Below, piece by piece: positions 42,469-56,268 of a stretch of 56,268 nucleotides of DNA. Position numbers and translations under genes: made by a program. The DNA comes from Mesostigma viride (lineage: Eukaryota; Streptophyta; Mesostigmatophyceae; Mesostigmatales; Mesostigmataceae): contig RPFO01001860.1 in assembly GCA_009746045.1 (NCBI GenBank), positions 1 to 56,268 of the forward strand, given 5' to 3'. How positions within the stretch are numbered: position 1 is the stretch's first letter; every line of letters begins with the position of its first letter. The notes beneath the pieces were generated by a model, which searched no databases, was not told the DNA's origin, and worked only from the letters and a program-made list of their open reading frames with translations.

Positions 42469-42959
42469 TAGTTATTATAAATAGTGACGGAACCTTTTTG
42501 CCACTTGGGCAATTAGGTCCGTCACTATTTATCCGGCGAAAACCACTCGCCGGCATCTATTCCGCGCCACGTTCACGTGAACTTAACGCGGAATAGATGC
42601 CGGCGAGTGGTTTTCGCCGGATAAATAGTGACGGACCTAATTGCCCAAGTGGCAAAAAGGTTCCGTCACTATTTATAATAACTAAGACCTCGTAAGTCGG
42701 GGGTTCGAATCCCTGTGGTGACACGGGTATTTCCGAATACCGGAAGGAATTGATACCAGAAGGCCAAACGAAAGTGCCAGAAGGGAAAATATGCCCGGTT
42801 GGAATATCGTTAAGGCGAGATTCGGTACTGCAGTAGGCATTAGCGGTACGATAGATATCGGCCCCCACACTACGACGTTTTAGTTATTATAAATAGTGAC
42901 GGAACCTTTTTGCCACTTGGGCAATTAGGTCCGTCACTATTTATCCGGCGAAAACCACT
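42469..42959. mobile_element. Composite palindromic MITE with cargo, inserted in the satellite
   Basis: A full palindromic copy (42,469-42,684, TAGTTATTATAAATAG...CTATTTATAATAACTA), a 196-bp cargo, and a partial second copy (42,881-42,959) that stops at the middle of the palindrome. ATCA flanks both sides (42,465-42,468 and 42,960-42,963), as expected for insertion into the satellite unit GTCATCATGGC. It shares GGAACCTTTTTGCC and arm-hairpin layout with the MITE at 14,164-14,371. Confidence 0.8.
42685..42725 (+). pseudogene. tRNA 3'-half remnant
   Basis: Contains CTCGTAAGTC (anticodon-loop-like) and GGGGGTTCGAATCCC, a canonical T-arm with the TTCGAAT loop, followed by TGTGGTGACA as a possible acceptor strand. 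The 5' half is absent because the MITE ends here. Not a functional tRNA. Confidence 0.5.
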
Positions 42960-43985
42960 ATCATGGCTTGTCTACGTACATGGTTGGCATTCATGTAATT
43001 AATAAGGAGGATTCAGGCTCCCATGGTGTCATCATGGCCCGTCTACGTACATGGATGTCAAGGAATAGTAAATGATGAGGATTCAGGCTCCCATGGTGTC
43101 ATCATGGCCCGTCTACGTACATGGATGTCAAGGAATAGTAAATGATGAGGATTCAGGCTCCCATGGTGTCTCCATGGCTGGCCTACGTACATGGTTGGCA
43201 TTTATGTAATTAATGATGAGGATTCAGGCTCCCATGGTGTCATCATGGCCCGTCTACGTACATGGATGGCATTTATGTAATTATTGATGAGGATTCAGGC
43301 TCCCATGGTGTCATCATGGCCCGTGTACGTACATGGATGGCATTTATGTAATTAATGATGAGGATTCAGGCTCCCATGGTGTCATCATGGCCCGTGTACG
43401 TACATGAATGGCAGTTATGTAATTAATGATGAGGATTCAGGCTCCCATGGTGTCATCATGGCCCGTGTACGTACATGGATGGCATTTATGTAATTAATGA
43501 TGAGGATTCAGGCTCCCATGGTGTCATCATGGCCCGTCTACGTACATGGATGGCATTTATGTAATTAATGATGAGGATTCAGGCTCCCATGGTGTCTCCA
43601 TGGCCCGTCTACGTACATGGTTGGCATTTATGTAATTAATGATGAGGATTCAGGCTCCCATGGTGTCATCATGGCCCGTCTACGTACATGGATGTCAAGG
43701 AATAGTAAATGATGCGGATTCAGGCTCCCATGGTGTCATCATGGCCCGTCTACGTACATGGATGGCGATTTTGTAATTAATGATGAGGATTCAGGCTCCC
43801 ATGGTGTCTCCATGGCCCGTCTACGTACATGGTTGGCATTTATGTAAGTAATGATGAGGATTCAGGTTCCCATGGTGTCATCATGGCCCGTCTACGTACA
43901 TGGATGGCATTTATGTAATTATTGATGAGGATTCAGGCTCCCATGGTGTCATCATGGCCCGTGTACGTACATGGATGTCTCATAA

Positions 43986-46433
43986 GGCCAAAATGGTCAC
44001 ATTTGTTTGAGTTATTAATTTTCCCGCAAAATGGGTACTTTTTTTAGCCAAAAAAAATAAATCAAATCATTAACACATCAGATTGGGTCATCCATACATA
44101 GAAAATTCCACTGAGTGGTGGGAAACACACTGCCAAAATTTGAGCTCATTCTGACAAGCGTAGCTCAAGTTATGGATTTTCCTGTGATGCCACCTGGGTA
44201 GACGCTAAAAGAGAATTGAGCTAGTGCTGAGCCAAAATGACATCTGTTTTGCTACCCTAGACACCCAACAACATGCCCACTTTGATCACGGAGTGTGAGG
44301 AGGATGTCCGGAGCGTCATACGCCCCACCCCTCCATCGTCACAGCCAGCCTTGTGAGTCTACCCTTAACAACAAGGCTGGTAGGACGACACGCCTGAGCA
44401 GCATATGTCATGCCTATCTCAGGCTAATAATGTGTGATTTTGTGCCAACAACCAAGTTGTTCCACCCAACAACACATTAAAAACCCTCTTCCAAAATGCC
44501 CAACAAGCCGGACATGTGGAGGACCACACACGCAGTATATAAAGAGAAAATAAGCTGACTTTTTATCCAGCCAACCTGTGGCTAGCTGCTCTGGTTAGCA
44601 TGACAAAGGCTATCATTTACTCAGTGGGAAAGGTGAAGAGACCATTGGAACAACCTACCTGACGCATGTGCCACCAAAGCATTGTGTCCCGCAAAATGCA
44701 CACTGCCTCCTTTCTAACAAGCACGAGCCACTTTCTTTAGGAGACAGGTGCCAGCTCGTCAGTGTCTGGGGAAAATGATGCCGCTGCTTAGGAAGACCGC
44801 GTGAATTTCCTCGAACACAACTGTCTATAAAGCAAAAGAAATTTCAGAGAAGCATGGAAATAAAAGCATTACACCTTCCCGACAGGTTGTGGGCCACGCG
44901 CTGCAGCAAGCCAGCCACGTCACAGACGAACTTGCTAAAAAAATCCAGGAATCCAGCGATGCAGCGCCAGGACCCGCAACTTCATGGCTGCATCTGGCCG
45001 GAAAGAAGGCAAAAAGCTTACGCTCAACGAGCTAAGAAAGCAGGAAAGCGCTATCTTAGAACGTTTAATACAAGAACGTACCATAACGGGCATTTATTCG
45101 TGCTCAGGCGCACAAGAAAGGCCACCCTTTCATGGAGAGGTCGGGCGCGCATCGCGCAGGCCTAATGTTATCTTACCGCAAAATGACGGGAAAGGTAAAG
45201 ATAGCAGCGGGAATTTTTACGGCTTTAGAAACATCATTAAACTAGCTTCCATTAGGACCATCAAAACTGGCAACAATCGACAATCACACCTGCAGGCATC
45301 AATTATACTTTATTCATCCCGACAGAAATTCAGGCCGGACCCCCCTGCCGATGGTAAAGAAAAAGAGCCCGCGACATTATAGATCGCAACTATCCCACCA
45401 TAAATTAGAATCAGTAACTAATTTTCTCCAAGAATCGAGCATTTTTTCTGCTTTCCGCGAGCCAGATTCGTCACGTTTCGTCTAAAAGCAGTCGCCATGG
45501 CCACTTCCGCAAGGGGTGCGCGCACCGTGCACCCACTTTTCACGGTACGGAGGGTACCGCGGAATTTTTTTGGCGCGGAAAATATTCGCCGCGCCGAGTC
45601 CCCTTAACCATGCATGCATGCCCGTCGTCTCCAAATTGCATTACATGCACGTGACGGCGTGTTCCCTCGGTCATGGTGCGCGGCGGTGCCAGCTGGACTG
45701 ATGTCATGCCCTCCACGTAGGCTCGTTCTACATTTCAGAACTGATCCATGGCGCATAATTAGAATTTTGGAAGGTAGAATCAGGTTCTGAAGGTTCTACA
45801 TAGTAGCCTAGTAAGGGTACACTAACATGTAGCCCAGTAGTTACTAATCCTGCGATCATGATGGAATATACATGTAGTGATACTAATCGATACATGTAGT
45901 ACACATGGTTGGCGCACAGAATGTTGTACAACCTGCCCTACATGTCGGAAAAACGCACACTCTGACAAACGTGATTGGAATATATTGTACAACATCATCA
46001 CTAACGCTACATCCGGAACTGTTCTAGTGAATAGCATTACAATGTACTCCCCCGGCAGGTGTGGGTGCCCGAGTACTTGGAGTCTGAACACGCAGTGTCG
46101 ACTCCTATTGGTGCAAAGGCATTTTTGTCGTCTCTTCATTTTTTATTCTCCGTTACCACTATATATTGTACAATAGCATGTAGGATGGTACATCCAGAAC
46201 TGTTCGAGCGAATAGCAGGGGGATCTACACCCCCGGTGGGGATCTACACCCTACCCCAATACCTGGATGAGACCGGCAGTCGCCGTGTCGGATCCTTTTT
46301 GCGGCATGTCAGTTTTCAGGGTTCTTTTTTTTTAGTTTTTTTCCCTTTTTTTTTTTTTCTCCATTTTTACAAATCAGATTTTTTCAGAACAGTGCATACG
46401 GCTAAGCTTTCATTTCGCAAGACAATTCTTACG
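43986..46433. other. About 2.4 kb without recognisable genes
   Basis: Mixed-GC, TE-like sequence. ORFs at 44,854-45,165 and 44,984-45,382 show no domain. Short palindromes with GGTACC/CCGCGG occur near 45,535-45,600, and ACATGTAGT repeats at 45,815-45,905. A TATATAAA at about 44,536 has no obvious gene after it. Confidence 0.4.
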
Positions 46434-47183
46434 GCACCTTCCAAAGTCCCTGGTGTGTGTCAGTGCAGCGTCGACATGGCATGCGTGGAGGATATTTGCG
46501 TACGTACGACGAATCATGTGAAACGACTGGTCCAACCTGAAAAATTTTGAATTTTTGCCGTGTCCAGTAACGGTCCTAGGTTGCACCCGCGGGCCGTTCC
46601 GGCAGCTGTACAGAATAGATCAGAAAGATACGCCGCGGAATGACGCCAGTGCCCGGCAAATGTGAGTCGGGAACTGAACAGTCACTACAAACGTCGAAAA
46701 TCTATTGCTCCACCCCCCAAAAAAAGCGTTCCGGAACTGTTCGAAGCGAATAGCACTGACAGGATTCGAACCTGGGTCCAGAGTCATGTTGCGGAGTGAG
46801 GGAGGCCAGCCATCATGGTCCGCACACAAATCTGGCTCGGGTCCGATCCCTGTCAGTGCTCTTCGCTTCGAACAGGTCCGGAACGCTTTTTTGTGGGGGT
46901 GGAGCAATAAATACTCGACATTTGCAGTGACTGTTCAGTTCCGGGCTCACAAATGATTTGCCGGGCACAGGCGTCGTTGCGCGGCGTATCTTTGTGATCT
47001 TTTCTGTACAGCTGTCGGAACGGCCCGCGGGTGCAACCTAGGACCGTTACTGGACACGGCAAAAATTTAAAATTTTTCAGGTTGGACCAGTCGTTTCACA
47101 TGATTCGTCGTACGTACGCAAATATCCTCCACGCATGCCATGTCGACGCTGCACTGACACACACCAGGGACTTTGGAAGGTGC
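46434..47183. mobile_element. 750-bp foldback element with tRNA-like T-arm in each arm
   Basis: GCACCTTCCAAAGTCCCTGG at 46,434 is mirrored at the right end (47,183). The arms, about 365 bp each, stay similar almost to the centre near 46,810. Each arm contains AGCACTGACAGG(A/G)-T-CGAACC/GGACC, a T-arm-like motif (on the minus strand, GGTTCGAATCCTGTC near 46,752-46,766). The arms differ by scattered substitutions, so this is an older element. Confidence 0.75.
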
Positions 47184-48024
47184 GCACCCTGCCCGCCCAG
47201 GTAATTGATGCGGTGTTTTGCAGGCGCGCACCGCCGGATGCGCCCACCACGCCCGCCACCGCACGTCCAGTGACCGTGATGGTGTGGTAGCCAGTGGCCG
47301 ACTGTGGTCTACGTTGTTTTTCGCCTGCGGGTGCAGCCCCCATAGTTCGTCACCTCCGCGAAGGCAGAGTCGAAAACGCCTACCATTGTTGCGAGGCCCG
47401 TTCCGGCCGCTTTGCACAAAGCTCCAGTAAGTGCCTTGCGTATTTTTCGCGAATGTCCGCATGCCTTTCAAAATCACTTTAAGCTTCTAGATCTCCTACC
47501 TGTCCAGGTATTATGGATCAGGATGTTTCGGCGACGTTATAATCTGCTTCTTGGCTGATTAACCGCGTGCTGTCGTCTCGGAATGATAGCTATTTCCCTC
47601 ATCCAATGGATTTTCGGCGCGGACCCCCTATACAATCTGTATGCTGGAATACGGCCAACAGACGCTGCCAAAGGTGGAGAAGAAGACACCCACAAAGCCA
47701 GCGCCATTCGAGCTTCCAGGGGCTAAGTGAGTGCTGTCGACATATTACAACTCGGCTCTCTTTCCAAGTTCCCATGTAGAAGTTGCCAGGTATGATGCCG
47801 AATTGTGAGGGTATTGATCCCCCCCTCTCCCTCTTATTTTTCACCAGGTTTTTCATGCGGATTTTTAATCCCTTTTGCGTCATGCTCCTTGTAGCGTGAT
47901 GTCGTCAATTGTCACTCACAACCATGCTATCATTGTGGTTCGTTATTTTTCGCCTGCGGGTGCAGGTCACGAGCGTTGCGTGCGGTGCGTCATCAATCCA
48001 AGAACAAAACACGATGTGGCTAAA
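47184..48024. other. No recognisable gene
   Basis: About 840 bp. The motif TTTTTCGCCTGCGGGTGCAG occurs twice (near 47,317 and 47,947). ORFs here are short and without domains. Confidence 0.4.
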
Positions 48025-51773
<3,749 letters not shown>

Positions 51774-52393
51774 CCTTTTACAAACACCATAATTCTGCCA
51801 ACGTCACTCTTCTTTGACCGTGTGATAGTTACGCCCGCCGTCGTTTCTTCTCTTACTGGAAGAGCACATGACCAACATTGGTTGTGCTAGTTACGCCCGC
51901 CGTCGTTTCTTTTGCCTTTTCGATATCGAAATATATCTCGTGAAAGATGCCCTCCCATCAGGTAACTTGTCTTCTTGTAAGCTAAATCTTTCCAGAATAG
52001 TTACGCCCGCCGTCGTTTCTTTTGCATCTTCGATGTCTAAGTATTTGTCGTGTAGTTGCATTCTAGTCAGGTCCATTGTCCCTTGTGATATCAATGTATC
52101 CCATGATAGTTACGCCCGCCGTCGTTTCTTTTTTTATTTTCGATGTCGAAGAATATTTCGTGAGTGTTGTTTCGCGTTACGGTCCAATGTCTTCTTGTGA
52201 TATCAATGTATCCCGAGATGGTTACGCCCGCCGTCGTTTCTCTTTCCGTCTCGTTCGCTTTAAAATATCTAATGAAGGTTGTACCAACGTCCATTCACTT
52301 TTCTTATAGAATGATAAACGTTCACCTAAAACAAATTACTATATACACCCGTTAAACCCCCCCCCTCGAAATGACTCGTTTGTTGCAGAACAA

Positions 52394-52941
52394 ATGGATG
52401 AAGAACTTCAGAATATTTGCCGCGGAAACACCGATTGCCAAAAGAAAGCCGTTGACAAGTTTCACCCTTTTTGTGTGGATCACCTGAAGATTGTTTCAGA
52501 CATTCAGGCAGTGTTTGACACTGGCTTAAAAAAGATTGCAAGAAAGGCGAAAAACGAGGGGGGCTCTAAGCTTGTCATGGTCCTTGAGATGAGGAAGGCC
52601 GGCATGACGGTTTGTGTGGAGACAACAGATAGTGTCGCGGATAGCATGCCAGAAATGGCAGATGTTTTGTATGAGAATGATGCGTCGGTTTTCTTCGCCA
52701 TCAAGCCTCTCGGGATCGAATTCATATACACGACAAAAGAATGTGTGTGGGGGGCCGGGATCCAAGTAGTGTAGCAGAGAGTGCGGCAGAGGCCCTTGTT
52801 TTGAATGCGGGTGCTTGGTCCTACAGGGAGATCGACTTCTTAAGGCCAGGAGGGTGGGTTGACGAGCTGAAAGATGCAGTCAGTATCGCCACAGGTGTTA
52901 GGAGGGCATCTTTTGGAAAGAGGCTCCACGGTATCATGTAA
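52394..52941 (+). pseudogene. Unknown small gene 1 of the 3' cluster, one frameshift
   Basis: The ATG at 52,394 follows TTTGTTGCAG, a 3'-splice-site-like sequence. The frame MDEELQNICRGNTDCQKK continues to 52,774. The neighbouring frame from ~52,750 continues VAESAAEALVLNAGAWSYRE to 52,941; the shift lies in a G6 run at about 52,748-52,753. About 182 residues. Cysteines cluster at the N-terminus. No family recognised. Confidence 0.45.
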
Positions 52942-53075
52942 TATATTTTAATACGTTTCGAAACAAACAATACAAATGATTTTGACAACATTGAATTGTA
53001 TGTGTTACGCCCGCCATGAATCTACACCCGTTAAAACCACACCCCCCTCGAAATGACTCGTTTGTTGCAGAACGA

Positions 53076-53300
53076 ATGTCAGAAGAAGAACCAAAAAAAT
53101 GCCTCGGAAACCACAAGCGTAAAAGGAAAGCCGATGACAACGTAGAGACCCTCTCGGAGGATGTGCCGGAGTTGGTTTCTTCGGATGACGAGTTTGATTA
53201 CTCGAAAACATCGGGGGGACAAGTTCTTGAGAAAGCATGGAAGGTCTTTGTGACAAACGCGTTTGTGGAATGGATAAAAAAAAACTATTCCGAGGAATAA
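53076..53300 (+). CDS. Unknown small gene 2 of the 3' cluster
   Basis: A 74-residue, highly charged protein beginning MSEEEPKKCLGNHKRKRKAD, preceded by the same leader as gene 1 (CCTCGAAATGACTCGTTTGT-TGCAGAAC). It contains VLEKAWKVFVTNAFVEWIKK near the end. The basic KRKRK stretch could be a nuclear localisation signal. A polyadenylation signal AATAAA lies about 25 bases after the stop. Confidence 0.45.
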   Translation: MSEEEPKKCLGNHKRKRKADDNVETLSEDVPELVSSDDEFDYSKTSGGQVLEKAWKVFVTNAFVEWIKKNYSEE

Positions 53301-53376
53301 CAACTTGTTTATATAATATTTTTTTAATAAATTAATGTTTATTTAAAACGTATCATTTTATTCCTTCGCGCAGGAA

Positions 53377-53576
53377 ATGGTGGAGGTTGAGGAGAGTTCG
53401 CCCAAAAGGCAAAGGACCGACACAGTTCGACGAAATGGAAGGAGTCTTCCATTGTACATCAAAAAAATAGTTGAGGATTACTGGCTCGCTTCCGATTCCA
53501 CTCCTCGTCCGAGTCGGTCGTACCAGACATTGTGAAAGTCTGGAAGGTTTCAGAACATCAATCGCATATTGAATAG
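53377..53576 (+). pseudogene. Unknown small gene 3 of the 3' cluster, probable frameshift
   Basis: The ATG follows CGCGCAGGAA, again splice-acceptor-like. MVEVEESSPKRQRTDTVRRN runs to a stop at 53,535, while an adjacent frame continues VVPDIVKVWKVSEHQ to 53,576. The WKV motif and acidic-then-basic start recall gene 2. Function unknown. Confidence 0.35.
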
Positions 53577-53973
53577 ATCATCTAATACCGCAATGTTGCT
53601 GTACAAGTTGCGCCTTCTTTGTGCCAAATTTAAACCTTCGTATTAATAAACAAGTACAATAAAAAAATTTCAAAACGTTTTTTGAATTTTTTTTCCGGGG
53701 CCGGTTAATGATATGAGTTGCGCCCGCCGGCGTTTCTCTGGTGTTGAATGCACCCCCTCTACATATTACTGGACATTCGTATGTAGTGACAATCGTAGTC
53801 GATGTGATTGCCATTCGTTTGTACGTAGAAAGTGGTTGTTGAGGAAGTTGCGCCCCAGGGCGTTTCTTTGTTGCATTTTCTTCAAATTTTAGCTCGCATA
53901 AATAGATGAAGATGACTGCCAGTTTTTTTTAATAATATAAACTACTCGCGGCCGGTATGTTCTGGTTTCGCAG

Positions 53974-54707
53974 ATGTCCAGTCTGACGGTCGACATAAGG
54001 GGACGTCCATATCAGGACGCTGTTTTCCGGATTTTTGAGAAGGATCCCGAAAGAAGTGCCGGGATAGGAAATGTAAAAAGCTGTCAATTACCGACATGGG
54101 TCTGTGTGGGGAACACATCGTAGCTTTCGGAAAGGACATGATTTCCCGTCATCTGCAACAATACGTTGACAACAATTGTGTGGGAGGGGCGCAGATGGAC
54201 GTCCTTCTTGAGGATGGAGTGGACGGAGCCAAAAGGGCTGTAATTCGGCTGTCGGAAATGGATGATGACAAAGAGGACGTGAACATTCGCCTTAGGAGGC
54301 ACGACGACAACACGGCCGATTGTGTGTTTGGGTCTGGAGGAATGGAGGATGAGAGCCAGGTCTTCCATGATGCCGCGGAGAAGGTGGTTGAATGGATGAT
54401 GGGTTGGTCAAATCTTGACGTACGCATATTCAACCGTCTGACGTCTGATTTCCTTCTTAGGGGAAGTTTCAAGATGGTTGACCGTGCAAGGCAGTCCAGG
54501 AACCAGCTATCCCTTTCCATGGCCAGTCCGATCGCACGCATGATTAAGGAGGGCCCTCTTCCGCGCAACCTTGCCTCGAGATTTCGAAAATACCATGAAG
54601 GGCCCGACCGAAAATCAGCAGCGATTTCCCATTCGCGAACCACTTATGGGTCGACGGAGTTGGTAACCGAATTTTTTTGCATTTCCTTGCCAAATGATTC
54701 TTTATGA
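53974..54707 (+). pseudogene. Unknown gene 4 of the 3' cluster, one frameshift
   Basis: The ATG at 53,974 directly follows TTTCGCAG. The first frame, MSSLTVDIRGRPYQDAVFRI, shifts in an A5 run near 54,075 to the frame with MGLCGEHIVAFGKDMISRHL, open to 54,707, about 243 residues in all. Contains FHDAAEKVVEWMMGWSNLDV. No family recognised; no transmembrane segment. Confidence 0.45.
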
Positions 54708-54929
54708 GGGACATAGAGTTGTTTGTATAGAGTGAATTGACGAAAGTTGCGACGGCGGTCGCATCTTTTAGTGCGTCGTTCTCTTGTTATGAATCTCTGT
54801 TCATTCTGAATTATAACGTTGTTTGTACCTTGACATAATGATGCATTTTTTGTATTGAGTTGCGACGTGGGGCGCATCTTCCTGCTGACTCGTATGATTT
54901 TTCCAATTTTTTTGTTTTGTTGTTGCAGA

Positions 54930-56217
54930 TGGAAAAGGGCGGCCCTACATCGCAGGTGGTCGGCGACTCTCCCCCTAGGGGGAAGGGTCTGAAGGGCAAC
55001 CAGTTCAGGCCCAAGGCGCCTCCTCACAACAGCCTCCTCACAAGCGTGCAAGGGAGGGCACGCGCCGCCCCCAATGGTGGAATCTGGTGTCAGCTTTGCC
55101 GCGGTCACTGGGAAGGATGAGTACCACGGTGGTCGTGAGATGGTGGACGATCCGGTTGCGCGTCTCAGATTGAGCGGTTTCAGCGACTCGCGAATGGCAC
55201 TCGTGAACAGCAATCGCGCTGTACCAAGACATCCTTAATGACAAACCTGAAGTCGCCAAGGTGCCTTATCTCTCCAAAAGCCAATTCATGCCTCGTATTG
55301 AAATGCTCTTGCAGGAGCTAAAGGTTGGCTCGGTTGGCTCAGAATGCGCCAGAGACAGTAGCCGCCGCGCCCTCCCATGCCGCGCCTGCCGCAGTAGCCC
55401 AAAAGAGGGGGGAGAGTGTGCACGAGTCGGCCGCAGTGCCCTCAACCGCAAGGGATCCCCCGCGACTTCCAAGCCGGTCGCGACGGGCGATATGCCCCCG
55501 CCGCGGCCAAGGGGAAGGGGGAAGGGGGTCGATGCAGGGGAAGAAGATGTTTTCGAAATGACGCCGAGCAATTTGGAAGGTGGCGGGTCCGATCTTCGTA
55601 AGTCTCTGCCCATTTAATTGATGTCGTGAAATACATAAGCATTTTTTTGCAATATTCGCCAGAAATGTCATTTCCGACAACTAAGCGGATTTTTACTTTT
55701 CCGTTGAAATGTTCGCAGGGCCGGCAAGAGGATGTGGGTGCAAGAGAAGCCCGCTCAATGGCGGGAAGCACCCAGGTACATGAGTGCGTCAGATTCCTCT
55801 CCGGTTTACTTGTAATGAAATGGTTTGCGTGCGTATATCCTTGTTTATTTTTGTAGTAATTTTTTTCTTGTTAATCGACAATCGCGTTTGCTTTTTTTAC
55901 AGGGAAGTCCGTTCGAGCAGCAAGAGGGCGGTGAGAGGAGGGGAAGTGGATCTTACGGTGGTTCCACTGCAGAGGGGGAAGGGTAAGTTACCGTTGACTT
56001 ACAAATTGAAAGTTTAGGTTCGTCCTCAATTGACAGAGTTACGACGGCCGGCGTTTCTCTACACTTTTCTTACATTAAAAATCTTCCGTTGATAATGTTC
56101 TTGCAGGAAGCCGGTCGTCAGGGTGGGGCAAATCTCCAGGGAGAGGGGGCTATCGCTGTCCGTGAGCCTGTGTCAGAGGGCGCGGGTGGAAGCGACGGCG
56201 ATACCGCTTTGCTAACG
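54930..56217 (+). other. Probable multi-exon gene, partial, exons not fully resolved
   Basis: The start ATG 54,930 follows TTGTTGTTGCAG. Coding-like segments lie at about 54,930-55,597, 55,720-55,775, 55,903-55,982 and 56,107-56,217. Between them are GTAAGT- or GTACAT-type donors (about 55,598, 55,776, 55,983) and TTCGCAG, TTTTACAG, TTCTTGCAG acceptors. The first segment changes frame near 55,090 and 55,200. The encoded sequence is Gly/Pro/Arg-rich at both ends with a helical stretch PYLSKSQFMPRIEMLLQELK. A donor near 56,222 suggests the gene continues past the window. Confidence 0.4.
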
Positions 56218-56268
56218 ACCTCAGGTTATATAACATCCGCTTGTCCTTAAAGGTGCTCTTTCGGCAAG

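Larger units (their letters stand above)
37230..43985. repeat. 71-bp satellite in two opposed arrays
   Basis: The unit reads GGAGCCTGAATCCTCATCAT, then a variable AT-rich spacer (TTAATTACATAAATGCC, TTACTATTCCTTGAC or an A/T run), then CATGTACGTAG-C-(G/A)GCCATGATGACACCATG. About 50 units run one way to ~40,790 and about 38 run the opposite way to 43,985, so the whole region is one inverted repeat with its axis at about 40,790. Variants (GGCCAGCC, GACGGGCC, GACAAGCC) occur in similar order in both halves. A composite MITE interrupts the right half. Short ORFs here are by-products of the periodicity. Confidence 0.93.
51828..56060 (+). repeat. Dispersed motif GTTACGCCCGCCGTCGTTTC
   Basis: Strong copies at 51,828, 51,890, 52,000, 52,109 and 52,221. 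Partial or diverged copies at 53,004 (GTTACGCCCGCC), 53,717 (GTTGCGCCCGCCGGCGTTTC), 53,847, 54,746, 54,859 and 56,038. The first five are 62-112 bp apart; later ones sit in the gaps between small ORFs. Between copies the sequence is AT-richer with recurring TGATATCAATGTATCCC. No hairpin explains the conservation. Confidence 0.85.

Noticed and set aside
37201-42471. Repeating ORFs (MMRIQAPMVSS type) in the satellite
   Set aside because: They follow the 71-bp periodicity and appear in both arrays; no independent evidence of coding.
42685-42725. Functional tRNA gene
   Set aside because: Only the 3' half is present; no D-arm or 5' acceptor strand, and the T-stem has a mismatch.
37230-43985. CRISPR-like array
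   Set aside because: Units are contiguous variants of one sequence without unique spacers, in an evidently eukaryotic context.
44854-45382. Overlapping ORFs of 103 and 132 codons
   Set aside because: No domain, no supporting neighbours, and surrounded by repeat-derived DNA.

Overview
The window looks like a eukaryotic chromosome segment in which a block of large-DNA-virus (Nucleocytoviricota-like) genes has been endogenised and then broken up by transposons and satellites. Positions 120-14,163, resuming at 23,517-24,427, hold tightly packed, GC-rich genes on both strands with gaps of tens of bases, AT-rich TATA-type gene starts and a viral repertoire: a PrimPol/UL52-like primase, a YqaJ-type nuclease, a poxvirus-A22/RuvC-like resolvase, a degenerate capping-enzyme-like nucleotidyltransferase, a GNAT-like protein, a SprT-like metalloprotease, a SLATT-type two-TM protein, a DUF3179 protein, a PduO/MMAB cobalamin adenosyltransferase and small membrane proteins. 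No capsid, polymerase or packaging gene is seen, so the family cannot be assigned. The host is not identifiable; GT-AG introns, a Ty1/copia element and G-box-rich control regions would fit an alga or plant.

Transposons sit inside the viral genes. A 4.5-kb copia-type element lacking integrase and RT (8,083-12,594; 5-bp TSD) splits one ORF. A 208-bp palindromic MITE (14,164-14,371; TSD TTA) and an 8.5-kb TIR element full of 173-bp subterminal repeats (15,002-23,513; TSD GTG) both split the metalloprotease gene. In all three cases the flanking ORF halves are in frame once the insert and one TSD copy are discounted, so these genes were intact when hit. Several other viral genes carry single-base frameshifts.

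Positions 24,433-37,072 are a 12.6-kb near-perfect palindrome: two 5.4-kb arms around a 1.85-kb centre. Each arm carries the same three genes: a spliced RING/TRAF-like zinc-finger gene, an F-box-like gene and a CxxC-rich gene. The centre carries a second F-box-like gene and eight tandem modules with the exact spacing of the ER-stress response element (CCAAT-N9-CCACG). This ubiquitin-themed palindromic element is the most novel-looking unit.

From 37,230 to 43,985 a 71-bp satellite forms two opposed arrays, interrupted by a composite palindromic MITE carrying a tRNA 3'-half. Positions 43,986-48,024 hold little apart from a 750-bp foldback element. A 3.7-kb polypyrimidine microsatellite with a TTACGC core follows (48,025-51,773). 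The last 4.5 kb hold a cluster of small, unrecognised, partly frameshifted genes, many starting just after an AG splice-like boundary, with a ~20-bp motif (GTTACGCCCGCCGTCGTTTC and variants) dispersed among them.
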